NCBI GenBank assembly: GCA_030544215.1
Contig: JARZZO010000011.1
Location: 13,192,001 to 13,256,000 of the forward strand
Length of the DNA stretch: 64,000 bases
Source of the DNA: Zantedeschia hybrid cultivar
Taxonomy: Eukaryota > Streptophyta > Magnoliopsida > Alismatales > Araceae
Direction: 5' to 3'
Below the pieces are notes generated by a model. It ran no database searches. It had not been told where the DNA came from and saw nothing but the letters and a program-made list of their open reading frames with translations. Positions 35,521 through 49,312 of the stretch are shown piece by piece (within the stretch, counting starts at the first letter, position 1; every line of letters begins with the position of its first letter). The translations under genes were made by a program, and so were the position numbers.

Positions 35521-36700
35521 ATCATGCAAAATTTTAGAACAAAGACAATGATGCGGCCTTTTTCCTTCACGACCCACCACTTTTCTATATCACAATAACG
35601 TTTGTCCATTGGCTGATAGAATGCCAGCGTGCCTATCCCTGTATGTTCGGAGCTGTTTGCAAATTTCTCCATTTGGCAGTGATTCGTCCTCATTATTGCC
35701 TCCGTATCTGAGAAGATCTTTCTTCCATCCAGAGTTGACGAGTCATCAAAGAATAATGCTAACCTGATAGAAAAATTATTTCACTTTTCTTATCCATGGA
35801 ACATGGTTGGTTCTCACCGCAGCTATCGACGACAAATTGATAACAATGTCCCTCACCGAAAACTTTAATTCTTAAATAATTGTAAAAATATCTTTTTTTT
35901 TTAATATAACTAGTGTTACAAAGAAATCCATCTCGACAAACAATCAACTGTCTCGCAACAAAGATAGCAAAATATTTGATAAAGAGGTGTAATAGTCCAG
36001 CATAGCCTAGCAATAGGAAGAACTTAAAACGCATTGTAACCATTTCCACCTTTCTCAATGATAAGTCTCCAAGTACGAAGATGTTGAAGGGCTCAAATAA
36101 ATAAGAAATGTTATTATATCACTTTTTTTCCTGTCCCTTTGATCACTTGATAAGAAAACTCCTATTAATTGTAACATTTGTGAAAAATAAATTATACCAA
36201 ATGTATGATCGGACGGTGTAGGGCATTGCAAGGCAGGGTGTGTTCTAATGAAAGCATAACATGAGGGGAGACGTACTGATCTATGCACTGTATCTGATGA
36301 CAGTTCATCCTCTTTTGAAGAGACAGAACAGTACGAAAATCCACCTCACTCACTTATCTTATAATTGCAAACTCTGTTCCCTCTCCCCTCCCTCTTTGTC
36401 CCCTCCAAAGGAGGACGGTCTGCACTCTTATCTAGAATGCCTTTAAAGCTAACGTTCTTGGAGTTTACTTTGAATACTTCCAATACCTACGATGGATGCA
36501 GCTTTGGTCGTTGCATGTACCGCCACTTCCGGCTCCACGTTTCTGGCTCCGCCATCTCTCTCTTGTCTCTCTCTGTTGCTGGTGAGTGGTGAGGAGGAGC
36601 AAGAAAGAGAAACGGACTCTCTCTCTACCCTGTTTGTGAGAGAGAGGGAGGGAGGGAAAGAGACAGGGAACAGTATCCACTGCCCATCCCTTCTACTTGT
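35521..36700. other. Region upstream of the aldehyde dehydrogenase gene
   Basis: No supported gene. From about 36365 the sequence becomes rich in CTCTC/GAGAG runs and presumably includes the promoter and 5' leader of ALDH. Open frames on both strands here (up to 145 codons) are shadows of the low-complexity tracts. I could not pick a convincing TATA box. Confidence 0.5.
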
Positions 36701-36728
36701 ACCCCAACAGACGTAGGAAGAGCAGCCT

Positions 36729-36732
<4 letters not shown>

Positions 36733-36764
<32 letters not shown>
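36733..36764. repeat. (AG)n microsatellite in the ALDH 5' leader
   Basis: About 16 AG units end 37 bases upstream of the ALDH start codon, so the tract is probably transcribed. Confidence 0.95.
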
Positions 36765-36767
<3 letters not shown>

Positions 36768-36801
36768 CCACTGTAAGGATCGAAAGAAGGGAAGCGGGAG
36801 G

Positions 36802-39800
36802 ATGGCGGGTCGGGCAGCACGGAGGTTCTCCTCCCTCCTCTGCCGCTCTCTCTCTTCTCCCTCATCACCGGCTCCCCCTTCTCCACTCCTCCGAGGTTGG
36901 GCTCCTCTTTTGTGTCCGGCCTTGAGATCTTCCACTGTGTTGTTAATTATGTCATAAGGCTTTAAAAAGTTCAGGGATTTGTTTATGGGTTTGGCAAAGT
37001 TTTTCTTTTTTACTTTTTTAAGAATTTGTTTATGGTTTTGGGTTTGTTTCCAAGTTTCTGGTGATGGTGGGTGTGAAGTTGTTCTCTTTCAAAGGAGTTC
37101 CCTTTGGAATTCATGTCTATCTCCCTACAGGATCCTACCCTGTTCTTCTCTCTGTTCTCTACGCTACTGTGTGTGTATGCGTGTAAACTGTTGTTTATGT
37201 CGGATGGTAACTGCATAACCTTTGAGATGGTAACTGCATCCCCTCCTTGCACTTCTTCAGTGATGGCTGGATCACCATAGCTAGATCTAGCTGTTGCTTA
37301 TCCTTATCACTCTTGATGATCACCTACTCCTTCCATATATATTGGGTAGTTCTATGCTGATATGGAGTAGGGGATTCCTGGTGAGAAATAAGAGTACAAA
37401 TGGAGAACCTTACTTGTTTAGGGAACTTATTAGAAAGCTGCAAGTTTTGGCCCCCCAATGAGTTAGAAAAATGAAGAGAGAAATGATGCAGACTATTCAA
37501 AGAGAAGGGATGATTGGTGGACCTAACATAATTCTTTTTTTTTCCTGCTTTCTTAGAGATCAGGGTCAAGAAGGCATCTTACGTCCTTTATGGGTTTCTT
37601 CCATGGGTCTGCAACCTGAGAGGAGCCAATGGATACATGGTCTTATGTCCATGAACCTACTATGACACATGCCTCATTTAGAACTAGATTAGTTTACGGT
37701 CAAGTTGAATTATAGAGTATTACTAAAATATCGTCTGTTCAGCCTGTTGAATGAACCTACTAAGACACATGCATGTAGCTTGCCATATGACAAAGTCTCA
37801 TTCAGCCCTGCTGTGAAAGATTTTGGTTCTAGATGACCTTACTGAACTTTATGATGGCCTAAATCACAGGGAGGGCAACTGCTCGTCCAACAATAGGAAT
37901 CCGCAGGTTGTTTGGCACTGCTGCAGCAGCTGAAGAGCCCATCAAACCACCTGTCGAAGTGAACTACACTCAGCTTTTGATCAATGGAGAGTTTGTGGAT
38001 GCAGCATCAGGTGAATCTTACTTCAGCTCATTATTTTGTGCAGAACTTTTATGATCATCAGGAAATTGAATCTGATCATTTGAGTTGCCTACCCTCATCC
38101 AGGGAAGACATTCCCTACCTTGGATCCTAGGACAGGAGAGGTCATAGCCCATGTTGCCGAAGGCGAGGCAGAAGATGTTGACCGTGCTGTTGCCTCTGCT
38201 CGCAAGGCTTTCGATGAGGGGCCATGGCCAAGAATGACCCCATATGTAATCACCCACAGTTTTGAATTCCATATTTCTTGAAGGAATATGCATTGATGCA
38301 AATTGAACATACAAGATAATTTTCTTACCCCCTCTACTTTTGCAATTGATTAGGAAAGGTCCATGATACTTTACCGCTTCGCGGATCTGATAGAGAAACA
38401 CAATGATGAGATTGCAGCACTTGAAACTTGGGATAATGGGAAGCCATATGAACAAGCTTCTCTGATAGAGATCCCCATGGTTGTTCGTATGATTCGGTAT
38501 TATGCTGGTATAATGATTTCTGAAAGGAATGGTTTTGTGTGTTTTACATATGGTTCTTGGGTGTCATAGAATTAATTGGCGTCTACACTATGACTATCAG
38601 GTTGGGCAGACAAGATTCATGGTCTCATAGCCCAAGCTGATGGACCACATCATGTTCAAGTGCTGTATGAGCCTTATGGTGTTGCTGGACAGATTATCCC
38701 TTGGAATTTTCCACTTTTAATGTTTTCTTGGAAGGTTGGCCCTGCATTAGCCTGTGGAAACACTATAGTAATGAAGACTGCTGAGCAGACTCCCCTATCT
38801 GCTTTGTATGCGGCAAAGCTTGCTCTTGAGGTAGGTGGGGGGTTTCTGTCTTTCCTTTTTCTTCTATTAACTGTAAGATACTTTCTTCTGGAAGGTGGAC
38901 AATATCACATATTCATTTGTATGATGTTCTCCATATTCTCCCTTGTGAGAAAGAAACCCCAGAGAAAAAGTACAGTGAAATAAAAATACCCTCCACATTC
39001 CCTTAAACACCTCTCAAAAAATTGCACATCTCTCTTTCACTCTACCACTACCCTGCTGCTGCCAGCCCCTTTGAGCTCTTCTACGAACTCATTTCTGAGC
39101 TTGGCCCTGATGCCATACATTGGTAGATTGCTTGGCAAAAACTCATATCTCCTGCTGTTAATTGATTTTCTCTTTGTCTCGCCTTCAAAGCATTGATTGT
39201 AGGAGTTCTGGTCCAATATTTGGGGCACAGCCATGCTCTTTGGCCTCTTTTTTTTATTTGTGTCAATTGTCAACATGGATTTAATTCATACAATTTCACT
39301 TCAGTGTAAATCTATTCTAGATTCATGTCCGTTTTCAGTTAATTTCTAATTATCATTTTGATATAGCTAGCATTTGTGAGTATTTAGACAGGCAAACAGT
39401 CACAAATGATCAGCTATGACTTGCTGAAAACTATGAGCTAAACATAGAAATAGAAATACCATGAGAGACAAAACAAAAGGATCAAAGCCTTGGAAACTTG
39501 GAAGTTATTCATGATGGATTGATAATTTCATAAACTTGAAAGACTGAGACTATGAGTAAATTTTGGAAATGTAGTTGAGGAAAAGGTTACCTCAATCTTT
39601 TAACCCAAAGGGGATGCAATAAATCCAGGTACCAATAGATGCTCCCAAAAGAGAATTTCCAATATAAGGTTGATGAACACCTTTGCAAAAGTAAACATCA
39701 ATTGACCCTCCTCTTCCACATTTTCCATAAATAGGGAACAGGCTTTCCTTGCAACATCCCAGTTGAGCTGACTTTCCCAGTAAGATTGTCATGGTTTGCC

Positions 39801-42800
39801 CCTTCCAACTACTCGAAATGCCCAATTGCAGCATCATTCTGCACAGTAAAACTATCCCTTCCTGGCTTCTCTGTAATGTCTAATATTTCTGTGCCCTCCA
39901 TTCCTCCATCAGAGTCAAATGATAACAGGTAGTTAAGAGAAGAACACTTCTGTCATTTGTGCTGAAAGACAACCAATAACCGCCTTTTGCTGATCATGGA
40001 GCATTTTAAATTTCTATGGAATTTCTCTTACCAGACATTTCATGTTCAATTATGACCATCGTGAAGCATTTTTCTCTCTTGTACATGATTCAAGGGAAAC
40101 TTCAGACTGAATGAATGAAATGCCAAGCACGATCATGTCAGAAGTTTCTTTAGTGAACAACAAATCTGAATTTTTTTTATCTTTACATATCTTGGAAAAA
40201 TATTTGTGGCTTATATATGCCACGTAAAAAAGGACTCTTCAGAATAGAAATCATCATATCATTAACATAATTCTTAAGTTCAGATCCGGCGAAGGATCCA
40301 AAAAATTGGCAATGAATTATCACTGGTTGTCTACCTAACTGCAACCTTCTATAAGGTGGTGTTAGCAATTGACAAATAAACATATGTAAGAAAGAATTCT
40401 TAGAACTCCCAAGGATTTTCTCATTCTAGTTTAGATGAGCAGGCAAAGCAGAATTTTTTACTACCAAGTCAACGAAGCAGTACTGTAAAAGTTGGCAGTT
40501 AATTCATAAAAGCAATGTGTAATTTCAATGATTTCATTTACCTTATTTACATGGTACATTTTCAGCAGTCAATTTCAATTGTTTGACTTAGAAGACTAAA
40601 ATATTGCAATTGCAATTTGGGGATTATGTATCTCATCATGTATGTATGTACGCACATGGTATTTGGGATTTGAATCAGTTTTGCTTCTTGACATTTCCTT
40701 GGTAATGATCCAAATTGTGGTGCATGTCAATTAGTGTAGCATTGATTATGGTTGTATGCAACATGTTTGTGGCAGGCTGGGCTTCCTCCTGGTGTTTTGA
40801 ATATTGTTTCTGGGTTTGGACCTACTGCTGGTGCTTCCCTTGCAAGTCACATGGATGTTGACAAGGTATTTTGTGAAAGACATGATTTCCATTTTGAATA
40901 ATTATGTTCATTATCTGCAAATATAAGTAGTGAAAAGTTAAATGGAGTTTATTCTTTTCGTAATGATATTTATCTGCCAAAATTGACGCTGAACCTCATG
41001 TTGACAGTGAACTCCAATTCACGATGCTGTCTTCGTTCTGGTTTCTATTGCTTATATTAGTCCATCAGTTTTGTTACCTTTTGATGCCTACACTTGGAGA
41101 CAATTTTTCCATTGACTAGTTGATTTATATTTTCCCCTAGGGTTTTAGTTGGCTAGGTAGGTTGAAGGCTTGAAGCAATTGAAATCATCATCATCATAAG
41201 CCTCATCCCATTAGGCTGATAAGTAGAATTAATGAATGATATGAGGAAAAGGCAAAGTTTTCTGACATTTCTGACTAGCTGCAAGCTGACCTCTACCCTG
41301 TACCTGCCAAGCCGTACCTAGCTAAGGAGCAGTTGACAGGTAGAAATTCACCTTCTTCGTTGTACAGTTTAACCCATGCAACCAAGCGGCAACCCCTCAA
41401 ATGCAAGAAGAGGATTGAAATGATTTAAACATAAACCCACATATTATGCATGTGCAATTGTCAACTAGGCTGTAGTCCATTCCATGTAAAGAATATTTGT
41501 TACTCTTAACATTCTTGATGGTGTAAAAGCTAGAAATTGGTTATCTTAGACCACCAGTGTTCACAATCTGATTTTGTATAGTCAAAGGATTTCAAAGCAT
41601 GTTAGAGGATGGTAATAAAGCTGAGTACTATGAAGTAACTCGGTCAATCATGGTTTGAAGGGTACAAGATCACCTGAGCACTGCAGTCTGACTCATTTTA
41701 GGGACTGATTTTGGAGCACTAATTTCAAAAGTCACCTTAGATCACCTGGCATATGAGATGTGTTTGCAAGTTGTCTTGTGCTCTGATAAGAACTGGGGTA
41801 CATGGAATAGAATAGAAAGAAGAGTTTAAAATTTGTAGGGCATCACTAAAACACCTTTGGTTGGATGCTGGTTGACTGTGGAATCACTAAAACACCTTTG
41901 GTTGGATGCTGGTTGACTGTGGAATCACTAAAACACCTTTGGTTGGATGCTGGTTGACTGTTGAATACAATGATCCAAATTCAAGTGCATCACAAGCTAC
42001 CGAGAACTTTATTCTTGGTCTTCTGTTTTCAAAAAGGGAAGAAAGCATTAATCTTTTAATCCTATGTTTCTAAAAATGTAGCAAAGAAGATTGGATGAAA
42101 GCTTGTTAAGTACAATGCTCCAACTTAAGCTGCTGCAAGCTATTGGAAAACGTTATTTTTTGATGTCGAGGATAACCACAACATCACTTAGGAGTGCAGG
42201 ACACCTGCATGGGGAACTCTCTCTCTTACCACAGGGTTTCAAATGAGAAAAAAAAAACATTTCTGATAATCCTTGAAGTTTCTCAAAATGCAGCAATGTG
42301 ACAAGAAAATTTCTCTCTTTGCTTGTTTTCCTTCCATCTAAAGCTGCACAAGTGGTAATTAAAGGCATAGATGGTGATTGTACAGGGTGAATTCTTCTTA
42401 TTTACTCCAGGATGGTACAGAGCTATGCACAGTGCACTAAAATTAGCAATCAGTTCATAACATCCAAGAGGACAATCAGTTAAGGGATTTTCTAGCAAAA
42501 TGGATGATAATGAAACCAACTGAACTATCTTTCTTTTAGATATTCTGATATAAATTCTGACCATTGTTGTTTAGATTGTATGTGTGTGCATCTAACTTGG
42601 ATGTGCATCGTCTCACATGACCATTTTACTCTTGAATAAGTGACAAGTAATTGGTGGGGTGGAGTGGGTTGGGGTGGGGCGTTTTGAAATGATAATTTAA
42701 AATTTGTTTCATAATAAGTATCAGTTTACCTTGTTTTAACCATTTTACCTCCAAACTCCACAAACACTCCCCCACCATCGTCAATATCCTCCAGGGATCT

Positions 42801-45539
42801 GTTCTACAATTTTTTGTAGATCACACCTGATCACCGCATTCTTCATGATCCCTTCTCCTGTTATTATTTGTTCAACAGTAGAAGACTATTGACATGAACA
42901 AAGGCCAAAAATAGAAATTCATAATTTGAACAACCAATAAAAATGAATGAAAACTTGTTCTTCAACATATCTTAGAATGCTTCTGTTTTTTTAATGGTTA
43001 TGACATAATGTTTTTCTGTTATAATTGGGTATTCAGTTTTGCAATCCTACTTTTATCTACACTTGCTATTGGTAAAAGATGTTTCAATGATTTGTGTGTA
43101 TCATGAATCTAGTGTCTAAGCCAGAACGCTGAATTGTGCTTCTGTCTCGGCATTGATTCAGATAAGGACCTGGAGGAGTGTGGTTATACTGGAAAAGGCA
43201 AAAGAAAATTTGAAGGTGCTTATCAACAAGATTGACAGAGGAGAAAGTGAGACATAGATCACCAAATACTGAACTGATACACAACCCTAGAAACCAAAAA
43301 TCTTGACCTGACAGGTTGATGTATGCTTATTCCAGAGACCATAGCTTTGATCTATTTAATCACAGAGAAGTTTCCATTAGGAGCAGATGCTGACAAGTTC
43401 TACTCGTAGTTTGTTATATGGCAACTTTCTAGTTAAAACTAGCCGAAAGGTTCAAGGATCCTAATGTGGTGACTGCATCAAGTAAAAGTTTAAGTTAGAA
43501 CAGAACAGATGCAGGTCAATACATGCTTCTTCGCAATAAATAGTATCCATGTTTTACTTTGAGATGTGAGAGCCACTCAAATATAAGTGCTGAATGCATG
43601 TTGTAATCCTTTTTCCCTTTATCTTCTTGGATGCAGCTTGCTTTCACTGGATCAACTGATACAGGTAAGATTGTACTTGAGCTAGCTGCAAGAAGCAACC
43701 TTAAGCCTGTAACGCTTGAGCTTGGAGGCAAATCTCCATTCATCGTATGCGAGGATGCGGATGTTGAAAAGGCTGCTGAACTTGCACATTTTGCATTGTT
43801 TTTTAACCAGGTAACATTGTCTAACTTCTCAACAGATAGAACGTTATGTCAATACTCAGAATTATTTAAACACATTGAGGTAAAAGTTTGTGGGGCATTG
43901 CTATGATTCCCAGCGAATTAAAGTGGTTGCCTATTGCAATCGGGGCCACTTCCCTTTAGTAACTAGAAGGTTATGCAAGTATCTAACGAGATCTGTCCGC
44001 TCACTTCCTACCTCTTATCCAACCACTGTCATTTTCAGATTGAAATTTTTTTGGGTGTGTAACTTAGCATTCTCCAACTTTCTATAGGGACAATGTTGTT
44101 GTGCCGGATCTCGAACATTTGTGCATGAAAAAGTGTATGATGAATTTCTAGAGAGAGCAAAAACACACGCTTCAAATCGTGTAGTTGGTGATCCCTTCAG
44201 AAAGGGTGTAGAGCAAGGGCCACAGGTATGTTGATTGAAAACACATTGTCCATAAAGTTTGATGTTATGGCATTCATAAAGGATTTAACATCTTACACAA
44301 AACACGAAGTACCATATAAGTAAATTAGATATAGATTTCCACCTTGCGTGGATACATTGACACTTTACAAGCTCAATTATTCAATGGATTGCGTTTACTT
44401 GAGCTATTTGCCTTATTCTATGAATCTAGCTTGACTGGCTACTTAATGCCTTATCTTATTAAGCCAGTATCAGTCATACCCAATGAGATATCCATGATTG
44501 TGCCAAGTAGAATCAAGCTAAGTATGGCCATGTAAGTCTGTGAACCATTCCATGGTAATAAATGATGTGTAGACAGAACCATTTTGGTCACTTTGAGCAT
44601 ATGAAAATAGGGAGCAATTGTCAAATGTTCCCCTAAATTTTGTAGTCAGTCTATATGGAGATAAAGTTTGAGCATTTAAGTGGATGTGATTGAATGGGCA
44701 TTTAAACATGTTACATACATGCCATCATACATATCTTGTTTTTGTTTTTACAAGGTTTTGCAATTTGATGGTTGTATGATTTTCAGTTACTATTACATAT
44801 GCCTTTCATGTGTCATTGTGCGTTTGTTTCTTGCATGCCGTTGCTTTCTAAAAGTTTTAATTCTCTCTTATTGATGTTTTTCACAAAGATCAGATAGATG
44901 AAGACCAATTTAACAAGGTCATGCATTATATAAAAGCTGGCATTGAGGGTGGTGCTACCCTTGAATCAGGAGGTGAAAGATTTGGTAGCAAAGGTTACTA
45001 CATCCAACCTACTGTGTTCTCAAATGTCACGGTATCTCCTGTACCACACCCTTAAAGACTCATTTGTCACAAGACTTCTTGCTTGGGTTTTCTATATATA
45101 CTGGAGTTATTTCTTTTTCCCAACTAGGACAACATGCCGATAGCGAAGGATGAGATCTTTGGGCCTGTGCAGTCCATCCTGAAGTTCAGGTGAGCTCAAA
45201 CTAGAACACAAGTTAGTGTTGTTTTGTTTTTTGAAAGCCTTATGCTCATGTCTTTCACTGTGTAGGGACCTTGATGAAGTGATACATAGAGCAAATGCTA
45301 CCCGCTATGGGCTAGCGGCTGGAGTCTTCACCAGCAATATCGATACTGCCAACACCTTAACCCGAGCTCTGAAGCAGGGAACCATATGGATCAATTGCTT
45401 CGATGTCTTTGATGCCGCTATTCCCTTTGGTGGTTTCAAGATGAGTGGGCACGGCAGGGAGAAGGGAATGCATAGTCTCAACAACTACCTGCAAGTGAAA
45501 GCAGTTGTGACCCCCCTGAAGAACCCTGCATGGTTGTAG
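36802..45539 (+). CDS. ALDH2B: Mitochondrial aldehyde dehydrogenase (ALDH family 2), complete, 11 exons
   Basis: Exons 36802-36895, 37870-38010, 38103-38245, 38354-38507, 38601-38830, 40776-40865, 43637-43810, 44088-44225, 44894-45031, 45128-45189 and 45266-45539 join in phase with GT/AG borders into 545 residues, the usual plant length. The NAD-dependent enzyme oxidises acetaldehyde and other aldehydes to acids in the mitochondrial matrix. It acts in ethanolic-fermentation detoxification, and the maize RF2 relative is a fertility restorer. An Arg/Ser-rich presequence (about residues 1-47, ...RRLFGTAAAA) precedes the catalytic domain. Visible residues are Asn213 (IIPWNFP), Lys in VMKTAEQTPLSA, the NAD loop FTGSTDTGK at 287-295, general base Glu312 (VTLELGGKSP) and nucleophile Cys346 (GQCCCAGSR). 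The spacings Asn-Glu-Cys equal those of mammalian ALDH2. The C-terminus reads PFGGFKMSGHGREKG...NPAWL. Introns 5 and 6 are long (1.9 and 2.8 kb). Nothing indicates a defect. Confidence 0.96.
41842..41964. repeat. Minisatellite, three 41 bp units, in ALDH intron 6
   Basis: ATCACTAAAACACCTTTGG...GGTTGACTGTGGA starts at 41842, 41883 and 41924 with almost no differences (the last copy has GTTGA at its end). The near-identity implies recent expansion. Confidence 0.97.
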
Positions 45540-45857
45540 AGACCCATGTCTTAGAGGTATGGAGAGAATAGCCAGTTATACGCTGGACAAGGAAGAAGAA
45601 GACAATGACGCTGTACTCAACATAACCTGTGAATAACATATTGTCTAGCTAGTTCTATGTCAATAACATCTGAACCAGTTCCATGTGAATCTCTTCACCC
45701 TGCGTGTGTGCAGGCTTATTCTCGTATGCAAGTGTGCATATGCACTAATGCTCCATGCATGCACTTCTGAATGGTGGTTGCTGTCTCAATCCGAAGTTTT
45801 TTACATAGTGGCAGAATTAGCATATTCTCTTCATATTGATTTTTTGGCTTTATATTA

Positions 45858-45863
45858 ATAAAA
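45858..45863 (+). terminator. Possible ALDH polyadenylation signal
   Basis: AATAAA about 320 bases after the stop codon, in an otherwise AT-rich stretch. This is plausible, but plant signals are loose. Confidence 0.4.
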
Positions 45864-46200
45864 GATATCTAAAATTCACATCCATATTTTTTTTATTTTA
45901 ATATATTCTTATCATATTTTCACATGTTTATCAGATCAAACATAATCAGACATAAAACTAACATCTTATCATAAGCTTATTTCCTAGGACAACCATACAT
46001 ACCACTCATGTCCAACGTGCACATGCATAAACACCCACTGTTTCCATGCCCTACCGTTCACAAAAAACCAGATCCTGCATGTGGAATCTACAACAGTTTA
46101 TGTTGAGCCAATTCTGCAAGGTGGGGTGTCGGCAGACATGATATGGCTTGCCTAATACTCTCCAACTAAGTGCAGGATCCACAGAGCGTGGCTACGTTTA

Positions 46201-46321
46201 AGTGCTATTTAGTTTGATCTAAAATACTATAAAAAGCTGAAAAACACCATATTTCTATGAGACACAAAATGTGGTGAGGTACAGTAGTTTATGGTATTTC
46301 ACATCAAACCAAATGACCCCT
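46201..46321. mobile_element. Short MITE, about 121 bp
   Basis: Left end AGTGCTATTTAGTTTGAT and reverse-complemented right end AGGGGTCATTTGGTTTGAT, with TTA/TAA at the borders, suggest a Tourist-like element just downstream of ALDH. Confidence 0.6.
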
Positions 46322-46618
46322 TAATGTTCCAGGATTCCCCAGCACAGGGAGACCTAGTTCAGGAGCTGTTCACTTTCTGGGATAACAAGTGAAACACCAT
46401 GCCCGTCCCTTAACTCACAAGAAAATAGCATCAAAATTTCTAGCAAATGGTAGGTGTGTGAACAACAACTGAATGCAGAATTCCATTACTATAATTATAG
46501 AGCATTGTGTTCAACTCATTTCTCATATCCCATGCATTTTCCCCCCTCAGGAATCTAGAATAAGATCACAAGGGCCTTGTCTAGCTGAGAGAATTGCCAT
46601 CACTTTCTCCACCTCACA

Positions 46619-46951
46619 TCAAAGTGAATTGTGGGGTGGTGGGACGAAAACATGGAGCGTGAAATATAAGATCGTTGTGACTGCGCACATGATGGGAACA
46701 AGAACACTCGCATGGAATTCTGTGGCGGCTTTCCTGAGCAATCCAGCGGCAGAAACCCGCAACGCCGTCTCCATGGGTACAGATCCTTCAGCGGAGTAAC
46801 TCTCTGCGGCAATTAGTCGAACACCTTCCGACCGCTCAGACGAGGACCACGGAAGCACTGAAACAAATTGCGGAACCGCATTTATACAAGAAGAGGAGGA
46901 GAGGACTACAGATGGGAAGGATTTGACAAGTACTTGCTGCAATGCTCTCAA
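46619..46951 (-). CDS. Unidentified open frame, possible first exon (low confidence)
   Basis: A 110-codon minus-strand frame beginning MRALQQVLVKSFPSVVLSSS. The first 80 or so residues are Ser/Arg/Ala-rich with few acidic residues, as in an organelle presequence. The remainder (PIMCAVTTILYFTLHVFV) is hydrophobic and could be intron read-through or a membrane segment. I recognise no family, and splice partners are not evident. It may be chance. Confidence 0.2.
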   Translation of the reverse strand: MRALQQVLVKSFPSVVLSSSSCINAVPQFVSVLPWSSSERSEGVRLIAAESYSAEGSVPMETALRVSAAGLLRKAATEFHASVLVPIMCAVTTILYFTLHVFVPPPHNSL

Positions 46952-47939
46952 CTTCCATGAAAATTCTATTGTCTATTCGTTTCCGAATGTTAAAAGTCAT
47001 AAAAAGATATAATTTAAAGAATTAGGATAAAAAAATTATTTGTATTCGAAAAATCTTAGATAAAGATAATGATACACCTATTTCCAAGTCCCATTATCGG
47101 ATTATCCTTTTATTTATCTTAACTATTGATCCTCTAAATTTCATTTTCTCAGCATATTTTTATGTGCTTTTTAGATATGTGAAAATGCGACTCCAAAACA
47201 TTCTTTATATTCTTATATTTTTATGGGTCATACTCACCTCGCATGTACAAGTAAAATCAGGGGATATTTTTTATGGTTTTTCATTCCCCGTGTAAGAATA
47301 TAAAAGAAATACTTCTTTGCAAAATTTACAATAATATGTTTCTCCTTTCAATTAATCATTTTATAAATCTCTTTGCTTCTTATTCTGCATAATTCTTTAT
47401 TTTGTGCTGAAAATTTTGAGGCTACAGATCTTGGGGAGCAGATTGCATGACCCTACGACTGCGATGCCACGTCAGTGTCATGCACCCTTCTGTGCCAACC
47501 CTTACCCTGCGCACAACGCCCGAAGGAGAAGAGGCATAATCTTATAATAATGTATCAGATAAACTTAAAGCATGGATAAGGGAATAATTTCTGTAAAACT
47601 AGAGTTTATAAGCTAGATTTGTATCCAAATTCGTAAAATGGGGCAAATCTAATCTCTAGATCTTCCTTTTATGATTACACCATATGAGAAAGAATTAGAT
47701 CACCTGTCCACTTCCTCTTCCTCTCTTTATCTCTTGCTAATTTCTTGGTATATACGTTTTTATATAGTTTGAGGATATTTTTTACATTGTACGTTCTACT
47801 ATTCTTAGATCATGTGAAAGAATATTAGGAAGTCTGTCAGACTTGAGGTCCAAAGGATCTCATTCCCTCGGCCTCTCTCTATGAACTAGAGATAGGTGCT
47901 CATGAGTCATGTCATGTGCCTTGATGGATATGATGGGCT

Positions 47940-48130
47940 ACTTCCTTCACCTGAGCAAAGAAGAAGTGCTGAAGAAGTGAAGATGCATTTATGGGTCACC
48001 CAAGTAAAAAAAAAAAAAAATGTGGTAAAGTTATGGGTCACCTAAGCAAAGAAAGAAGTATTGAAGATGCATTTGTGGTGAGCTAAGCAAAGAAAGAAGT
48101 GCAAGAAGTGCCAAGCATGCATTTATGGGT
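47940..48130. repeat. Degenerate tandem repeat
   Basis: Three imperfect units carry GCAAAGAARGAAGTGY, GAAGATGCATTTRTGG and GGGTCACCYAAG motifs, interrupted by an A tract at about 48006-48020. Confidence 0.75.
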
Positions 48131-48178
48131 CAGAGATTAACAATTCATCCAATTTATTTGACAGCAACAGCAGGATAT

Positions 48179-48236
48179 ATGATTACTTAATTGCAAACTT
48201 CAAACATATGATTACTTAATTGCAAACTTCAAACAT
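48179..48236. repeat. Exact 29 bp tandem duplication
   Basis: ATGATTACTTAATTGCAAAC plus TTCAAACAT is repeated head to tail at 48179 and 48208. Confidence 0.97.
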
Positions 48237-49312
48237 ACATTGTCTCCATGTGAGGGGTTGAAGTTTACAAGTCACCATCTACTGATGAGCTGGGTGGGAA
48301 CATGAGGAATGCGAGTTTTCCACGGCAGTTTCTGGAACAAACTTCCCCAATTATTATGTTCCTTGATGAACACTTAGATTGGACAACTTATTTTTTCATG
48401 CAATAAAAAAAATCTTACAAGGGAGTATTTTGAAAATATTTTCACTCTACATTGACCCGGTTCTGTCCAAACTTGCACTTAGAAGATCTCTATTTGTCCT
48501 AAAAATTAAAGGTCCTAAGGTGCATTGATTACATTGAAAAGGCCTCCTATCTCTGAAATGCTCGACAATGTCCAATGACATCTTACATTTTAAGGATAAA
48601 AGCTCTATTCTTAATTTATTATTCTTATATTTTAAGAAAAAAGGATACCTTATTCTTGCCCTTATCCTTGTTCTCATCTTTCATTGTCGGAACAAGATAA
48701 TTAAAAGATAAATTAATGGATAACACTACGTCTCAACCGAAGTCTCATGATACAGTCCCAAAAAATGCAATTCTTCCATCATTTACGATAACAAAAGACA
48801 ATATTTAAACTCCTTAAAACTGATATCCACACAAATCAAACTTATGAAACATGCAAGATGAATAAGCATAAACGCTATATTTTTCAATATAATTTATGAA
48901 GTTCAACTGAAAATTAACTATTCAAATAAAACTAATGAAGTCAAAAATAGTTTAGATGAGCCATGTAATGAACGACTGAGTTCACACTTTGCAGAAAAAG
49001 GTAAAAGGATGGGATAAAGGACAAAGAATTCGGAAATATTTGTATTATCAACTTTATCCTCCAAAAAGGATAAGAATAATATTCTTATATTCTTATTTAA
49101 AAGAGAGAAAATAATATATCCTTATCCATCTTTTAAACTATGAAAAAGGGATAATTTTGTATCCTTTGACATTCAACATGACCCTAGTTTAGACCTATAT
49201 AAGTTTATAACCTCCTTCTTAGTTTAACAGTTATCATCGGGTATCCAATAGCCATCTCCCGTGAATGATAGTCGACTAACTATGGCTTTTTATTCATTGA
49301 TTAAAAATTAGG

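Larger units (their letters stand above)
46960..49190. other. Intergenic region with repeat fragments
   Basis: At 46960-47110 and 48690-49190 there is sequence related to the hAT-like MITE at 22351-22976 (repeated AAGGATAAGA and TTATCCTTTT motifs). Between them are the tandem repeats at 47940-48130 and 48179-48236. No gene is supported. Confidence 0.5.

Noticed and set aside
36449..36957. Several overlapping open frames around the ALDH 5' leader
   Set aside because: They run through AG/CT repeats and read as Arg-Glu or Ser-Leu repeats. Only the ALDH first exon is supported.
38018..38455. 145-codon minus-strand frame across ALDH exons 3-4
   Set aside because: It is antisense to well-supported ALDH exons and spans an intron.
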